Below the pieces are notes generated by a model, which ran no database searches, was not told where the DNA came from, and saw only the letters and a program-made list of their open reading frames with translations. A DNA stretch of 64,000 bases. Origin: a virus. The position numbers and the translations under genes are program-made. The first letter of the stretch is position 1, and every line of letters begins with the position of its first letter. The DNA lies in the IMG/VR virus record IMGVR_UViG_3300046007_014223, positions 18,802-82,801 of that record. One strand, written 5' to 3'. Positions 1 through 8,646 of this stretch are shown in pieces.

Positions 1-1
1 A

Positions 2-592
2 AACATAGATTACATTGATGAATATATTGTTTCGAACTTCAATAAGTTAGAAGATATAGAGAAGATATGTGATTACACTTTTTCATCTAAAATCGATGTA
101 TTAGTAAATAACGCAGGCATTAACATCATAAACGATTTTGTAGATATACCTCCATCGGAGTTTATTCAAATACAGCAAGTTAACGTCTACGCCCCTTTTC
201 GCATTAGTCAACAAGCCATTAAAAACATGATTGAAAATAATTGGGGACGCATTGTCAATGTGAGTTCAGTATGGGGGATCATTAGTAAGAGCGGTCGTGC
301 AAGTTATAGCACAAGCAAGTTTGGAATAGATGGGCTTACATTAGCAATTGCTAATGAGCATGCACATAATGGAATTTTATGTAATAGCGTCGCCCCTGGG
401 TTTATTGATACTGACATGACTTGGAAGAATCTTGGTAATGAGGGGGTCTTAAAAATTTTAGAAGGTGTTCCAATCAAAAGATTGGCTAAAGTTAACGAGG
501 TGGCTAATTTAATTTATATGTTGGGTAGTGAGCAAAATACATATATCTCAGGGCAAAATATAGCGATTGATGGAGGGTTTACACGTGCTTAA
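2..592 (+). CDS. SDR-family oxidoreductase, 5'-truncated by the window edge
   Basis: This is a short-chain dehydrogenase/reductase whose frame is open to the first base, so the N-terminal Rossmann glycine motif lies outside the window. The visible 196 residues carry the NNAG motif (about residues 36-39 of the visible part), the catalytic Ser in a VNVSS context, the YSTSK active site (Tyr about 102, Lys about 106) and the typical APGFIDTDM segment after the active site. An internal Met at 227 is not the start, because the reading frame and SDR homology continue upstream. It overlaps the following AroB-like gene by 8 bases, so the two are probably co-transcribed. Such enzymes in sugar clusters reduce or oxidise hydroxyl/keto groups of nucleotide sugars or cyclitols; the substrate cannot be read from the sequence. 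Confidence 0.9.
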   Translation, partial: NIDYIDEYIVSNFNKLEDIEKICDYTFSSKIDVLVNNAGINIINDFVDIPPSEFIQIQQVNVYAPFRISQQAIKNMIENNWGRIVNVSSVWGIISKSGRASYSTSKFGIDGLTLAIANEHAHNGILCNSVAPGFIDTDMTWKNLGNEGVLKILEGVPIKRLAKVNEVANLIYMLGSEQNTYISGQNIAIDGGFTRA

Positions 593-1619
593 TATTAAAA
601 GTCATTCTTGTGATTATTGTGTTGAAATAGACAACCAAATAAAAACTAATGGGAAAATTCCCTCATTGGGCACACACTTTGTCATAGACAAAAAGGTATA
701 TGAAACCTTACCTGATGAGTTAAAACTTTCGTTGTTTAATGTTGTTCTTATAGAGGCGAATGAACAAACTAAAAGTTACCAAGGAATCGAACCTATTATA
801 GTAGAGCTTTTACAACAAAATTTGAGGCGTGATAGCACATTAGTAGCAATCGGGGGAGGGATAACACAAGATATCACATGCTTTATTGCTACAACATTCA
901 TGCGCGGAATAAAATGGGCTTTCGTTCCCACTACTCTATTAGCTCAGGCTGATAGTTGTATAGGTAGTAAAAGTAGTATAAATTTTAACAGTTACAAGAA
1001 TCTTCTTGGTAGTTTCACCCCCCCAAATAGAATCATCATATCTCAACAATTTTTAGAAACATTGCCTGATAATGACTTTACTAGCGGAGTGGGTGAAATA
1101 GCTAAACTTCTTATCATAGCAGGGAAGAATTTTGAATTTGGTCGTGTGAATCACACTACCATTTTTAATTTCACACTCGAAGCGTTGATGATAAAACGTG
1201 AATTTATTGAAAAGGATGAATTCGATAAAGGCATTCGACAAATTTTAAATTATGGACATTGTATTGGTCATGGAATCGAAAGCGCCACTAACTTTGTTAT
1301 ACCTCATGGTATAGCTATCTCTATGGGTATGGATGTAGTAAATCGTTTCGCACTAAACAAAAACCTGATTACGCAAGAACGATTTCAACATTTACATAAC
1401 TCTATCGCACCACTATACCAAAATTTTAATAAGATTGCAATACAAGTAGAAAAAGTATTCTATTCACAAACCAAAGACAAAAAAAATACAGGCAATAAAA
1501 TAAATCTTGTGCTCCCAGTGGGGAATAAAATTGAAAAACATGGGTTTGAAAACGAAAAAGCTCTATGGGATGAATTGCATAGAGCTTTTTCGCAAACACC
1601 TATTGCTATTCAATCATAG
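585..1619 (+). CDS. 3-dehydroquinate synthase-like sugar phosphate cyclase (AroB superfamily)
   Basis: The 344-residue product matches the AroB/sedoheptulose-7-phosphate cyclase superfamily, NAD- and metal-dependent enzymes that close sugar phosphates into carbocycles. Visible motifs are the GGG NAD loop (about residues 90-92), MRGIKWAFVPTTLLAQ, the GSK and YKNLLGSF substrate segments, GEIAK with a metal-ligand Glu (about 171), and the histidines of GHCIGH and PHG. I chose the GTG at 585 because GGAGG sits 8 bases before it; an upstream in-frame ATG at 567 lacks such a site. Whether it makes dehydroquinate, an inosose or a valiolone-type product cannot be decided. Neighbouring sugar genes argue for a surface-glycan or cyclitol role rather than aromatic amino acid synthesis. 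Its last codons contain a strong terminator hairpin. Confidence 0.8.
   Translation: MLNIKSHSCDYCVEIDNQIKTNGKIPSLGTHFVIDKKVYETLPDELKLSLFNVVLIEANEQTKSYQGIEPIIVELLQQNLRRDSTLVAIGGGITQDITCFIATTFMRGIKWAFVPTTLLAQADSCIGSKSSINFNSYKNLLGSFTPPNRIIISQQFLETLPDNDFTSGVGEIAKLLIIAGKNFEFGRVNHTTIFNFTLEALMIKREFIEKDEFDKGIRQILNYGHCIGHGIESATNFVIPHGIAISMGMDVVNRFALNKNLITQERFQHLHNSIAPLYQNFNKIAIQVEKVFYSQTKDKKNTGNKINLVLPVGNKIEKHGFENEKALWDELHRAFSQTPIAIQS
1555..1590. terminator. bidirectional intrinsic terminator between convergent genes
   Basis: A perfect 13-bp inverted repeat runs from AAAAAGCTCTATG (1555-1567) to CATAGAGCTTTTT (1578-1590) with a 10-base loop, so each strand reads a GC-containing stem followed by five Ts. 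On the minus strand it begins 16 bases after the stop of the aldolase gene. On the plus strand it lies inside the last codons of the AroB-like gene, 29 bases before its stop codon ends. Confidence 0.8.
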
Positions 1620-2406
1620 CTTTCCATCTCGACTCAAGCATTTCAATGCGTGTATCATCTTCTCTAAAGATGCTACCATAATAGTCACGCTTGTTTTTCA
1701 ACCATAGCAATTCAAACTTAACCGCTGCAATTAGAGCTTTATCGGCGGCAGGCAATTGAATTGCTTCACCCTTAAAAATAATCTTACGTGTCTCATAACG
1801 ATCTAAATGCACACTTTGAACTTCTCGTATTGATGGAATAGCGTCACGACTGATGCCCCCACCCATAACAAGTTCAATACCTGCCTTTTTACATGAGTGC
1901 GCTGTTGCAACAACTTTCTCAGTTACAAAATCTTTGTTGACATCTTCGCGACCGTTGGCTCCCATACTCATAACAAAATCGACTCGACCAAATACCAGGC
2001 CATCTAATCCATCTTGAACTTTTGCTGCTTCAATCATTCCATCAAGATTTTCGAAACCTGTGATTGTTTCAAGATTTGTTAAAAACTTGACTTCCTTGCG
2101 GTCATCAGAATCAAAAATTTTATTTTTTGAACTGATAAACTTCGATAAAGCATATGGAGTTTCAACCATTGGGGCAATGATATAATCTACTCCAAACTGC
2201 TTAACTTCCATCAAGTCACGCATCGCTTCACATCCGCCAATTTTAAGGCCGATGCCCAAATCTGCCTTTCGGGCGATTTCAATCAATCGTAGCAATTCAT
2301 CTGTTCGAGTTCCCTCTGCTTCAAATTCTGCCTTGACTGCTGTATATCCAAATTCTTGTTTACCCTGTTTAAGAATATCAAGCATTTGCCGTTCTTTTAA
2401 GTTCAT
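1606..2406 (-). CDS. HpcH/HpaI aldolase / citrate lyase-like TIM-barrel protein
   Basis: The 266-residue protein resembles HpcH/HpaI-type aldolases, metal-dependent TIM-barrel enzymes that make or break C-C bonds using pyruvate or acyl-CoA-like substrates. Supporting segments are a KAEFEAEGTRTDEL stretch near the N-terminus, APMVET (about 78-83) with the likely metal-ligand Glu, and GRVDF (about 140-144) with a second acidic ligand. It is the last gene of the long minus-strand sugar operon and overlaps the convergent AroB-like gene by 14 bases. It follows the RfbH-like gene by 14 bases. In this setting it might build a branched or higher-carbon sugar precursor, but that is inference from position only. 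Confidence 0.65.
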   Translation of the reverse strand: MNLKERQMLDILKQGKQEFGYTAVKAEFEAEGTRTDELLRLIEIARKADLGIGLKIGGCEAMRDLMEVKQFGVDYIIAPMVETPYALSKFISSKNKIFDSDDRKEVKFLTNLETITGFENLDGMIEAAKVQDGLDGLVFGRVDFVMSMGANGREDVNKDFVTEKVVATAHSCKKAGIELVMGGGISRDAIPSIREVQSVHLDRYETRKIIFKGEAIQLPAADKALIAAVKFELLWLKNKRDYYGSIFREDDTRIEMLESRWKAMIE

Positions 2407-2420
2407 TTTTTATCTCCTAT

Positions 2421-3740
2421 TTACTCAATTAGACTCATAAAGCTATCAACCTGTTCACCAATATAAGCAATTTGCTCTGGTGTAATCACAGGGCTAGTCC
2501 CGTGAAAATATGTATCTCCCATGACCTTGGTTGCATTAGGATAGTTTACTTTTGCATCGTCCGCCCTCATAATGCTCGAATAAGCGGGTTGTAGCATCAG
2601 ATTTCCTGCAAAGTAGGGTCGTGTTTGAATTAACCTGTCTTCAAGATGATTTACAATATCGATACGTTTAAATGGCGCACCATCTTTAATAGTAAGAGGG
2701 AATGCAAACCATGAAGGATCAGCACCTTTTTGTGGGCGAGGGAGGTGGAAAAATTCTTCATATTTTTCGTAAATTTTAAAAAGCAAGTTATAATTTCGCT
2801 TTCTTAGGGCATGTATTTCTTCTAGTTTGGTTAGTTGTACAAGCCCCATTGCGCCTTGTATTTCAATAGGTTTAAGATTGTAACCTATTTCATCGTAAAC
2901 GTATTTGTGATCAAAAATCTCACCACACATGTTAGGAATCCATTCAGAAAATCTTTTACCACATGTACCACATTGCAACTTATTCGCCTCAGGTCCCACG
3001 CAATAGCACCCACGACCCCATTCACGAAAGCTGCGCAAAATTACTTCTTGCTCGTATGTATTACATGCGACGAACCCACCTTCACCCATTGTCATATGAT
3101 GTGCAGGATAAAAGGAACAAGAAGCCATATCACCAAATGACCCCAAAGGTTTCCCATCATGTGTGCTTCCCAAGGCATCACAGCAATCTTCTAAAAATAT
3201 CAAATTATATTTTTTAACCAAATCCATAATTGCAGGCATATCCGGACAATTACCTAAAACATGTGCAAATGTAATTACCTTAACATTGTTTTTTCTGATA
3301 ATATCTTCTAGACCTTCAAGATTTATGTTCAAAGTATCGAGTTCGATGTCTGCGAACACAGGAACAAACCCGTTCTGAACTATGGGATTAAAGGTGGTTG
3401 GGAATCCTGCGATTGGAACTAGAACCTTAGTACCTTCAGGGAGATTGTACCCCCTCTTTGACTTTAAAGAAGTCATCATTAGCAAGTTTGCACTTGAGCC
3501 TGAGTTAGTTAGAATGCCATGATTCTTCCCAAATTGTGGAGGAAATTTTTTTTCGAAATCAAGACACTTATTACCCATAACAAGCCATCCATCAAGAAGG
3601 GTGTCCATTACTGAAGCGTACTCTCTTTCATCAAAGTAAGGCCCAGCGTAATTAACGAAGTCTTTACCTGCAACCCATTTCTTATTTTTTCCTTTATCTT
3701 TAAAGTATTCAGAAACTTTAGAAATAATTTCTTGCTTCAT
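2421..3740 (-). CDS. rfbH: RfbH-like sugar 3-dehydrase (PLP, iron-sulfur type)
   Basis: This 439-residue DegT/AHBA fold protein matches RfbH/E1, the CDP-4-keto-6-deoxyglucose-3-dehydrase used in 3,6-dideoxyhexose synthesis. The PLP Schiff-base Lys of the aminotransferase motif is His here (about residue 214 in SFYPAHHMTMGEGG), the hallmark of dehydrases rather than aminotransferases. A cysteine group (about C245, C247, C257, C260) fits the iron-sulfur cluster of the E1 class. EDCCDALG (about 185-191) supplies the PLP-contacting Asp. I chose the ATG at 3740 because GGGG precedes it at good spacing; an earlier in-frame start would overlap the upstream gene. No E3-like reductase gene is visible in the window, so a host or off-window partner would be needed. 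The nucleotide attached to the substrate is not determinable. Confidence 0.85.
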   Translation of the reverse strand: MKQEIISKVSEYFKDKGKNKKWVAGKDFVNYAGPYFDEREYASVMDTLLDGWLVMGNKCLDFEKKFPPQFGKNHGILTNSGSSANLLMMTSLKSKRGYNLPEGTKVLVPIAGFPTTFNPIVQNGFVPVFADIELDTLNINLEGLEDIIRKNNVKVITFAHVLGNCPDMPAIMDLVKKYNLIFLEDCCDALGSTHDGKPLGSFGDMASCSFYPAHHMTMGEGGFVACNTYEQEVILRSFREWGRGCYCVGPEANKLQCGTCGKRFSEWIPNMCGEIFDHKYVYDEIGYNLKPIEIQGAMGLVQLTKLEEIHALRKRNYNLLFKIYEKYEEFFHLPRPQKGADPSWFAFPLTIKDGAPFKRIDIVNHLEDRLIQTRPYFAGNLMLQPAYSSIMRADDAKVNYPNATKVMGDTYFHGTSPVITPEQIAYIGEQVDSFMSLIE

Positions 3741-3741
3741 A

Positions 3742-4674
3742 TTATCCCCAATATGCAAATGTGCTTTCTAATCCAGGAACCCTGTCGCGATTTTGTGGTT
3801 GATCTATTTGTAATGGATAAATCCAATGATCATTGAACATTTGATTCCATTCATTATAACCTGAGACCTTTGCCCACCGACCACCCTTAACACCGAAGTA
3901 TAATTGTATCACACCTCCAGTTTGTATGCCAATTTTACCTAAACTTTTTGCATGATCAACGAATATTGGAGACGAGGTGCTTGCACCAGATAATAACACA
4001 TCAAAGTCATATGACTCAATCAAAGTTTTAATATGATTAACCATATCCCCCCACGTATTGCAATTAGGATATTGTCTGTCATCGATTGCGGGATGATAGG
4101 GAGCACGAATAACATCAACCAAATCAAAAGGAACAATTTTTTGCAAATTTTCTCCCCAAATTAGTTTACGCTTGTTCCATTGACTTTTAATACTATTTGC
4201 ATGAGTAGAAATTACTAAAACTTTTTTTCCCTTTAAATACTGTGTCCATGGATCAAAGGAGATTGGATGTTGAAGGTTTTCAATATAAAGTTTTGAGTAA
4301 CCCAAAAGCGATCCGGGATCAAATACCATATACCCTTCACTAAAAAAAAGAACTTTATCTTTTAGAGGTTCTGTTAAAGGCGACCCATTTCGTATGACAT
4401 TTGAAATATCAACAAATCCTATTGCATTCGCTCTAAACATACATTCATAGGTTTTCTCATATGCAACTGATATTGCATACTCAGGGGTGTTGGGATATAC
4501 ACCACCTTCAAGAATAGTTAAGGGATTAAAAAATTGTTGTGAGATGGGTGTATTTTTTGCTACACAATCCATCACATATCCTGCAGTGTTGTCAAGGCGA
4601 ATAACTGAAGCAGGCTCTCCTCTTATTAGAAGATCGCTTAAGTATTCATTCATTTCATAAAAATTTTTATTCAT
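3742..4674 (-). CDS. putative GT-D-like glycosyltransferase
   Basis: I do not firmly recognise this 310-residue protein. The N-terminal segment SVIRLDNTAGYVMDC resembles the start of GT-D fold glycosyltransferases, which usually carry a GDGE-type motif there; here it would be DNTA. The C-terminal half has VLVISTHANSIKSQW, a later SGASTS segment and a GIQTGGVIQLYFG stretch, compatible with a nucleotide-sugar-binding Rossmann-like domain. It sits between a GT-A-like protein and the RfbH-like dehydrase in a tightly packed operon (8-base overlap upstream, 1-base gap downstream), which supports a role in glycan assembly. The assignment rests on weak motif similarity plus context. Confidence 0.5.
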   Translation of the reverse strand: MNKNFYEMNEYLSDLLIRGEPASVIRLDNTAGYVMDCVAKNTPISQQFFNPLTILEGGVYPNTPEYAISVAYEKTYECMFRANAIGFVDISNVIRNGSPLTEPLKDKVLFFSEGYMVFDPGSLLGYSKLYIENLQHPISFDPWTQYLKGKKVLVISTHANSIKSQWNKRKLIWGENLQKIVPFDLVDVIRAPYHPAIDDRQYPNCNTWGDMVNHIKTLIESYDFDVLLSGASTSSPIFVDHAKSLGKIGIQTGGVIQLYFGVKGGRWAKVSGYNEWNQMFNDHWIYPLQIDQPQNRDRVPGLESTFAYWG

Positions 4675-5377
4675 GCTTTAGTAGTTGTACAATTTGTTGT
4701 CGGTCATTTTTAATCCAATGAAATAAAACTTTTAGATTATGAGGTAGAACATTAAATAGTTGTGCCATTTCTGTTTCAGCTTGTACCTTATTATAGTTTG
4801 TTCCTGGTGGATGATCAATGGTGTGAAAGTAATCCCGAATCACAAGTCGACCCATGAGATAACTTATCGCAGGGAAAATAATATCCCACCCCCATCCCAT
4901 TTTGTAGGGGGACATATCTATTTTTTCTTGTTTGAAAACATCAATAACATCTTTATGAATAAACCAACATGTACAATCAGGACAGGCAACAAGTTTCATT
5001 GTTTTATCTCTCAGTTCAACACCTGCAATATCTGTTCGGGTAGAATCGTACCATGTATAATCAACGTTGGGTGCATAGATTCCCCAGTTATAGGTTTCAT
5101 ATGAATCATTTGCGTCCTGTAAAAGATTTTGCCAATCCCTATAAGAAGCATCACCTTGAATATGAAAAAGAACATCACCATCAAAAAGTTCTAATGCTTT
5201 CAGGAATTGATCTGTAAAGTATGCACTTTCACCAACGTTTACCCACCCCTCATCGTTGTGTGTTTCATCTGAATTTATGATGAGAGGTGTGTGTCCAATA
5301 GAATTTAGTTGTTCTATTTTTTCTTTGGTCTTATCATACTGCCCACGCCAATTAAAAATAAATGACTGTATCTTCAC
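4667..5377 (-). CDS. putative GT-A-like glycosyltransferase
   Basis: This 236-residue protein begins with a beta-strand and a conserved-looking FIFNWRGQYDKT segment. It continues with DVLFHIQGDASYRDW (about 69-83), which looks like the core strand of a GT-A nucleotide-diphospho-sugar transferase, then CPDCTCWFIHKDVI and MGWGWD, typical acceptor-side segments in GT2-like folds. No classical DxD motif is obvious, so activity is uncertain. The start is GTG; a GGAG lies 12 bases upstream, slightly distant. It overlaps the GT10 gene by 26 bases and the next gene by 8 bases, consistent with translational coupling in one operon. Confidence 0.55.
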   Translation of the reverse strand: MKIQSFIFNWRGQYDKTKEKIEQLNSIGHTPLIINSDETHNDEGWVNVGESAYFTDQFLKALELFDGDVLFHIQGDASYRDWQNLLQDANDSYETYNWGIYAPNVDYTWYDSTRTDIAGVELRDKTMKLVACPDCTCWFIHKDVIDVFKQEKIDMSPYKMGWGWDIIFPAISYLMGRLVIRDYFHTIDHPPGTNYNKVQAETEMAQLFNVLPHNLKVLFHWIKNDRQQIVQLLKHE

Positions 5378-6248
5378 GTTTTTTTATTCTCCGATAAACA
5401 ATAGCATCAAACCAATTTAAAAAGTTATCAAGGTTAACATAATAAGGGGGAATGTTATGTACGAATTTTGGTTGTGATATGTGGCTTTTATATAAGTCCT
5501 CATTTTCATCTAACCTTTGAATGTGCTCAATAGCTTTATTAAAGTTTGCGAACCTGTGCATATTAACAAATGCATGACCATTAAAGTCTGCTGCAATTGT
5601 AGGGCTTCCCCAATAGATCGGAACCGTTTGTGCATAAAAAGCGTGTAAAATCTTTTCTGTTACATATCCCGGATGTGAATAGCTTTCAAAACAAATATTG
5701 AATTTTCTTGTTGACAGAAAATCGATTTTAGCTTTCTCTCCTTCAAGATTTGCCTCAATATTGTTGAAGTGTTTACCCCCACTATCAATCTTTTTATATT
5801 CAGATAAAGCATTATAGAAGTCATTACGTGTTTTGCAATTGGGGTTGCTTACAACAAAACTTGCAAATCCTGTCTTTTCTTTAACATCAGTAGGATTAAA
5901 AATATACTCATACTTGTAGTTTGTCTTATGAATATGTTCAAGCGCCCACATATAGATTACGAAAAGAGGCAAACGATAATGCCAAGCATGTAAATTGTGG
6001 TCAAATGAAATTGCATAATCGCAATCATATTTTTCGGGTCTTTTATTCTCACCTGTGTAGAAAATTTTAACTACATCTTTTCGCGAAAATTTTTTATTTG
6101 ATTGACCAAAATTGTCATCACCGAAAATCAAAAAATCGGGATTGTCGTGATCTAGTTCTATGTCAAATCTTCTCGCTAGAATATTGTAAAAGAAAGTAGC
6201 TATATGTTCATGCGTATCTGTAAAGCCTAATTTAATTTTTGGTTTCAT
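5352..6248 (-). CDS. GT10-type alpha-fucosyltransferase-like protein
   Basis: The 298-residue protein carries the signature of glycosyltransferase family 10 (alpha-1,3/1,4-fucosyltransferases): FYTGENKRP at about residues 63-71, and the GDP-fucose-binding segment running from KFNICFES through GYVTEKIL to PIYWGSP (about 182-215). Family 10 enzymes transfer fucose from GDP-fucose to a glycan such as LPS O-antigen. Here the donor is likely the GDP-deoxysugar produced by the upstream Gmd, Fcl/ColC-like and ColD-like enzymes of the same operon. The C-terminus ends in a basic IVYRRIKKRE stretch, as in bacterial FucTs that bind membranes through basic tails. It overlaps the preceding gene by 17 bases. 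Confidence 0.88.
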   Translation of the reverse strand: MKPKIKLGFTDTHEHIATFFYNILARRFDIELDHDNPDFLIFGDDNFGQSNKKFSRKDVVKIFYTGENKRPEKYDCDYAISFDHNLHAWHYRLPLFVIYMWALEHIHKTNYKYEYIFNPTDVKEKTGFASFVVSNPNCKTRNDFYNALSEYKKIDSGGKHFNNIEANLEGEKAKIDFLSTRKFNICFESYSHPGYVTEKILHAFYAQTVPIYWGSPTIAADFNGHAFVNMHRFANFNKAIEHIQRLDENEDLYKSHISQPKFVHNIPPYYVNLDNFLNWFDAIVYRRIKKREDTVIYF

Positions 6249-7140
6249 TAATCACCCATTCGAATGTTTTAAAAATTGAGTCATCTGAATGATCAGTCAC
6301 ATGCTTATAATTACATTTGACCTTCACTTTGTTTGACATTGATTCATTGGGACCCTTACAAAAAGAAACAATCGTTTTACTTTCATCTTTTAAATTTTTC
6401 CCCGTCTCACAAAAAACAAAAGGTCCTGAATTTTTTCCTATAATTGCGTTACACTTTGTACTCAAATACGAGATTTCATTTAAGTCACATGTATTATGTG
6501 GACGATCAAACCAGTAAGGGTTGACACCAGTAAAGAATTGTTCAGTGTCTTGAATTATATCATCAGTGCATAAAATGTTAAATACATTTGCTTTTATTTT
6601 TTTAGTGCAAATAAAGTCAATGTCTTCGTTTTGTTTTGCAAACAGTTCAATCACTTCATTCATATCAGATTCAAATGATTGATTTGACATAGGTTTACCA
6701 TTGCAGATAAGAATTTTCTTTCTATCATTATTCGCAACAAATTTATCAACATTTGTTACATTAAAATAAGAGTAATCGACTTCAGGTAAATATCTTTCCG
6801 GATCATCATATAACTTAGCCCCCAATTTATCAAAAATTTGTTCCCAGCTTTCATATAATGATTGTAGATTTACACCCCCATGCCTTGTAAAAATATCATT
6901 CCACACACCAATCCATGTATTGATTGCAATCACTTCCCCTTGGTCATAAAATTTGATATTGTTATCTATTGTATTAGGCAAATTAGTAAGAGGTATATTT
7001 AAATCAAGATTTACCTTTGGGTGATTGTAATGCCAATACTCAAAGTTATACGAAGGAAAAATACTTTTCAAATGCCGGGCGAATTCCTTGTGAGTGAATA
7101 AATCACCCCGATGGAAATGATTGAAAAGGATGATTCTCAT
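6232..7140 (-). CDS. GT9/heptosyltransferase-like protein, paralogue of the gene at 45254
   Basis: Function is not certain for this 302-residue protein, but it is clearly homologous to the product of 45254-46216. Both share an ILFxNxxHxGDxF start, an INTWxG segment, an ICNGK segment and a CDLNEIxYxSTxCxxIxGKNSGPFxF block near the C-terminus. The GKNSGP segment after an xNEI helix resembles the donor-binding region of GT-B enzymes such as heptosyltransferases, where a GxxSGP loop is common. Its place between the GT10 gene and a small gene in the sugar operon supports a transferase role. It overlaps the upstream gene through ATGA. Confidence 0.6.
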   Translation of the reverse strand: MRIILFNHFHRGDLFTHKEFARHLKSIFPSYNFEYWHYNHPKVNLDLNIPLTNLPNTIDNNIKFYDQGEVIAINTWIGVWNDIFTRHGGVNLQSLYESWEQIFDKLGAKLYDDPERYLPEVDYSYFNVTNVDKFVANNDRKKILICNGKPMSNQSFESDMNEVIELFAKQNEDIDFICTKKIKANVFNILCTDDIIQDTEQFFTGVNPYWFDRPHNTCDLNEISYLSTKCNAIIGKNSGPFVFCETGKNLKDESKTIVSFCKGPNESMSNKVKVKCNYKHVTDHSDDSIFKTFEWVINETKN

Positions 7141-7484
7141 TCGACTCCCTTGTACAATTTTACTGAATCTTCTGCCAAAGATTTCCCGCGAATGATAGCA
7201 TCATCAACCATACGATTAATAGCTTGCACAAATTTAGGACGCTTTTGTTTAAAGCAAATATCAACCTTACGCTTAATATCAGCTAGTTCCTCATCTGATT
7301 TGGCAGCTTGTGCTGCATCCTCAAGCATCCATGTGCGAATATGAAGGATGACTAGCTTTTCAATAACTTCACCCAAGTTATCTGTTGGGATGTATTCTTC
7401 AATGTCAGGCATTTGTCTTTTCGTTAATACATCTTCAACGGTTCGAATAATAATACCTTCTAGTTCTTCAGCAAATATCGTCAT
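7137..7484 (-). CDS. small conserved helical protein of unknown function
   Basis: I do not recognise this 115-residue protein. It is rich in charged residues and mostly helical in appearance, with EELEGIIIRTVEDVL near the N-terminus and an EELADIKRKVDICF segment in the middle. No signal peptide or membrane segment is seen. I chose the ATG at 7484 because GGAGG lies 6 bases upstream; the alternative ATG at 7490 directly abuts that site. It overlaps the end of the ColD-like gene by 17 bases and the next gene by 4, so it is embedded in the sugar operon and could be an accessory factor of the enzymes beside it. Confidence 0.75.
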   Translation of the reverse strand: MTIFAEELEGIIIRTVEDVLTKRQMPDIEEYIPTDNLGEVIEKLVILHIRTWMLEDAAQAAKSDEELADIKRKVDICFKQKRPKFVQAINRMVDDAIIRGKSLAEDSVKLYKGVE

Positions 7485-8646
7485 ATACATCCTCCATAGC
7501 GTGTTCAAGTAATTTCATATGTTTGTTTCCTACAAAGTGATTGTTTCCAATATACACACCTTGTGAATGTAAAATTTCTGCGTTTGTTTTATGTTTGTTT
7601 GTTTCAATCTTATATCCTCTGTTAACCAAAAAAGGTTGTGTAAGAAGATTGCCGCTTACAATTGGGCGATACTCAATATTATAATGTTTAAATGCTTCTT
7701 TCATGATTCTAGCGATTTTTTCACTTTTGCATACGAAAGGAAAGCAAAAACTGCTATTGCCATCTTCATACGTATGAGGATAAAAAAGTGTAGGATATTG
7801 ATTAATGATTTTAACATATTGTTCGTAGTTATGTCTACGCTGTTCAATCATCGAATCTAATCTTTTAAGTTGTGAGGATCCGAGGACCGCACAAATTTCA
7901 TGGTTCCTAAAATTGTAACCATCTGTCATAAACAAAAAAGATGGTTCAATGTGTGAATATTTCTCAGCGTATTCTTTTTGTTTTGTCGATTCGCGAGCCA
8001 TCCCATGACTTCGCTTCATACGCATCAAATCGTATAGGTCAGCATTATTAGTTGATACCATACCCCCTTCAATAGTAGACATATGGTGTCCAAAGTAAAA
8101 ACTAAAAGTCGAACCTAAACTCTTTGATCCATACTTTTCACCTTCAACATCTTTACATCCATGCGACTCACAAATGTCATCGATAATAAGAGCATTGGGA
8201 AATAGTTTTTGTAGCTTATGATTATCCGCAGGGAACCCCAATAAGTGTGTTACAAAAATTGCTTTAATGTCTTTGTACTTTTTAGCGATTTGTTTTGCAT
8301 CATCAAGATCAAAACTATAATTTTGTAAGTTAATATCACAAAATATTGGCTGTAGACCCAATTGAAAAACAGGAGAGATGTTTGTAACCCATGTACATGC
8401 AGGAACAAGGACTTTATCTCCGTCCCTTAGATTATACAATTCTTTTACAGCGGAAAGTAAAAGCGTGTTTGCTGTACTTCCACTACTTACAAAAAGTGAA
8501 TGCTTTACACCTAGCCAGTTACTCCATTCTTGTTCAAATTTCTTGACCTTCTCCCCATACGTAAATCTTTTTGCAGTCATTACGAATGACGCCATTTTTA
8601 TCCTATCACCCCATGTAATAGTTTCACCCATCAAAGGCCATTTCAT
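7468..8646 (-). CDS. colD: ColD-like GDP-4-keto-6-deoxymannose 3-dehydratase
   Basis: This 392-residue DegT/DnrJ/EryC1-fold protein has the sequence SFYFGHHMSTIEGG (about 182-195), with His at the position where aminotransferases have the PLP lysine (about H187; E. coli ColD uses H188). It lacks the cysteine cluster of the RfbH class. ColD removes the C3 hydroxyl of GDP-4-keto-6-deoxymannose using PLP and glutamate, the committed step to GDP-colitose. Directly upstream genes encode Gmd and an Fcl/ColC-like reductase-epimerase, so all three GDP-colitose enzymes after GDP-mannose are present in order. It overlaps the Fcl-like gene by ATGA. Alternative: a GDP-perosamine-type aminotransferase, disfavoured by the missing lysine. 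Confidence 0.82.
   Translation of the reverse strand: MKWPLMGETITWGDRIKMASFVMTAKRFTYGEKVKKFEQEWSNWLGVKHSLFVSSGSTANTLLLSAVKELYNLRDGDKVLVPACTWVTNISPVFQLGLQPIFCDINLQNYSFDLDDAKQIAKKYKDIKAIFVTHLLGFPADNHKLQKLFPNALIIDDICESHGCKDVEGEKYGSKSLGSTFSFYFGHHMSTIEGGMVSTNNADLYDLMRMKRSHGMARESTKQKEYAEKYSHIEPSFLFMTDGYNFRNHEICAVLGSSQLKRLDSMIEQRRHNYEQYVKIINQYPTLFYPHTYEDGNSSFCFPFVCKSEKIARIMKEAFKHYNIEYRPIVSGNLLTQPFLVNRGYKIETNKHKTNAEILHSQGVYIGNNHFVGNKHMKLLEHAMEDVYDDIC

Noticed and set aside
2421-8646. DegT-fold proteins as sugar aminotransferases
   Set aside because: Both have His where the PLP-binding lysine should be, so dehydrase function is more likely than transamination.
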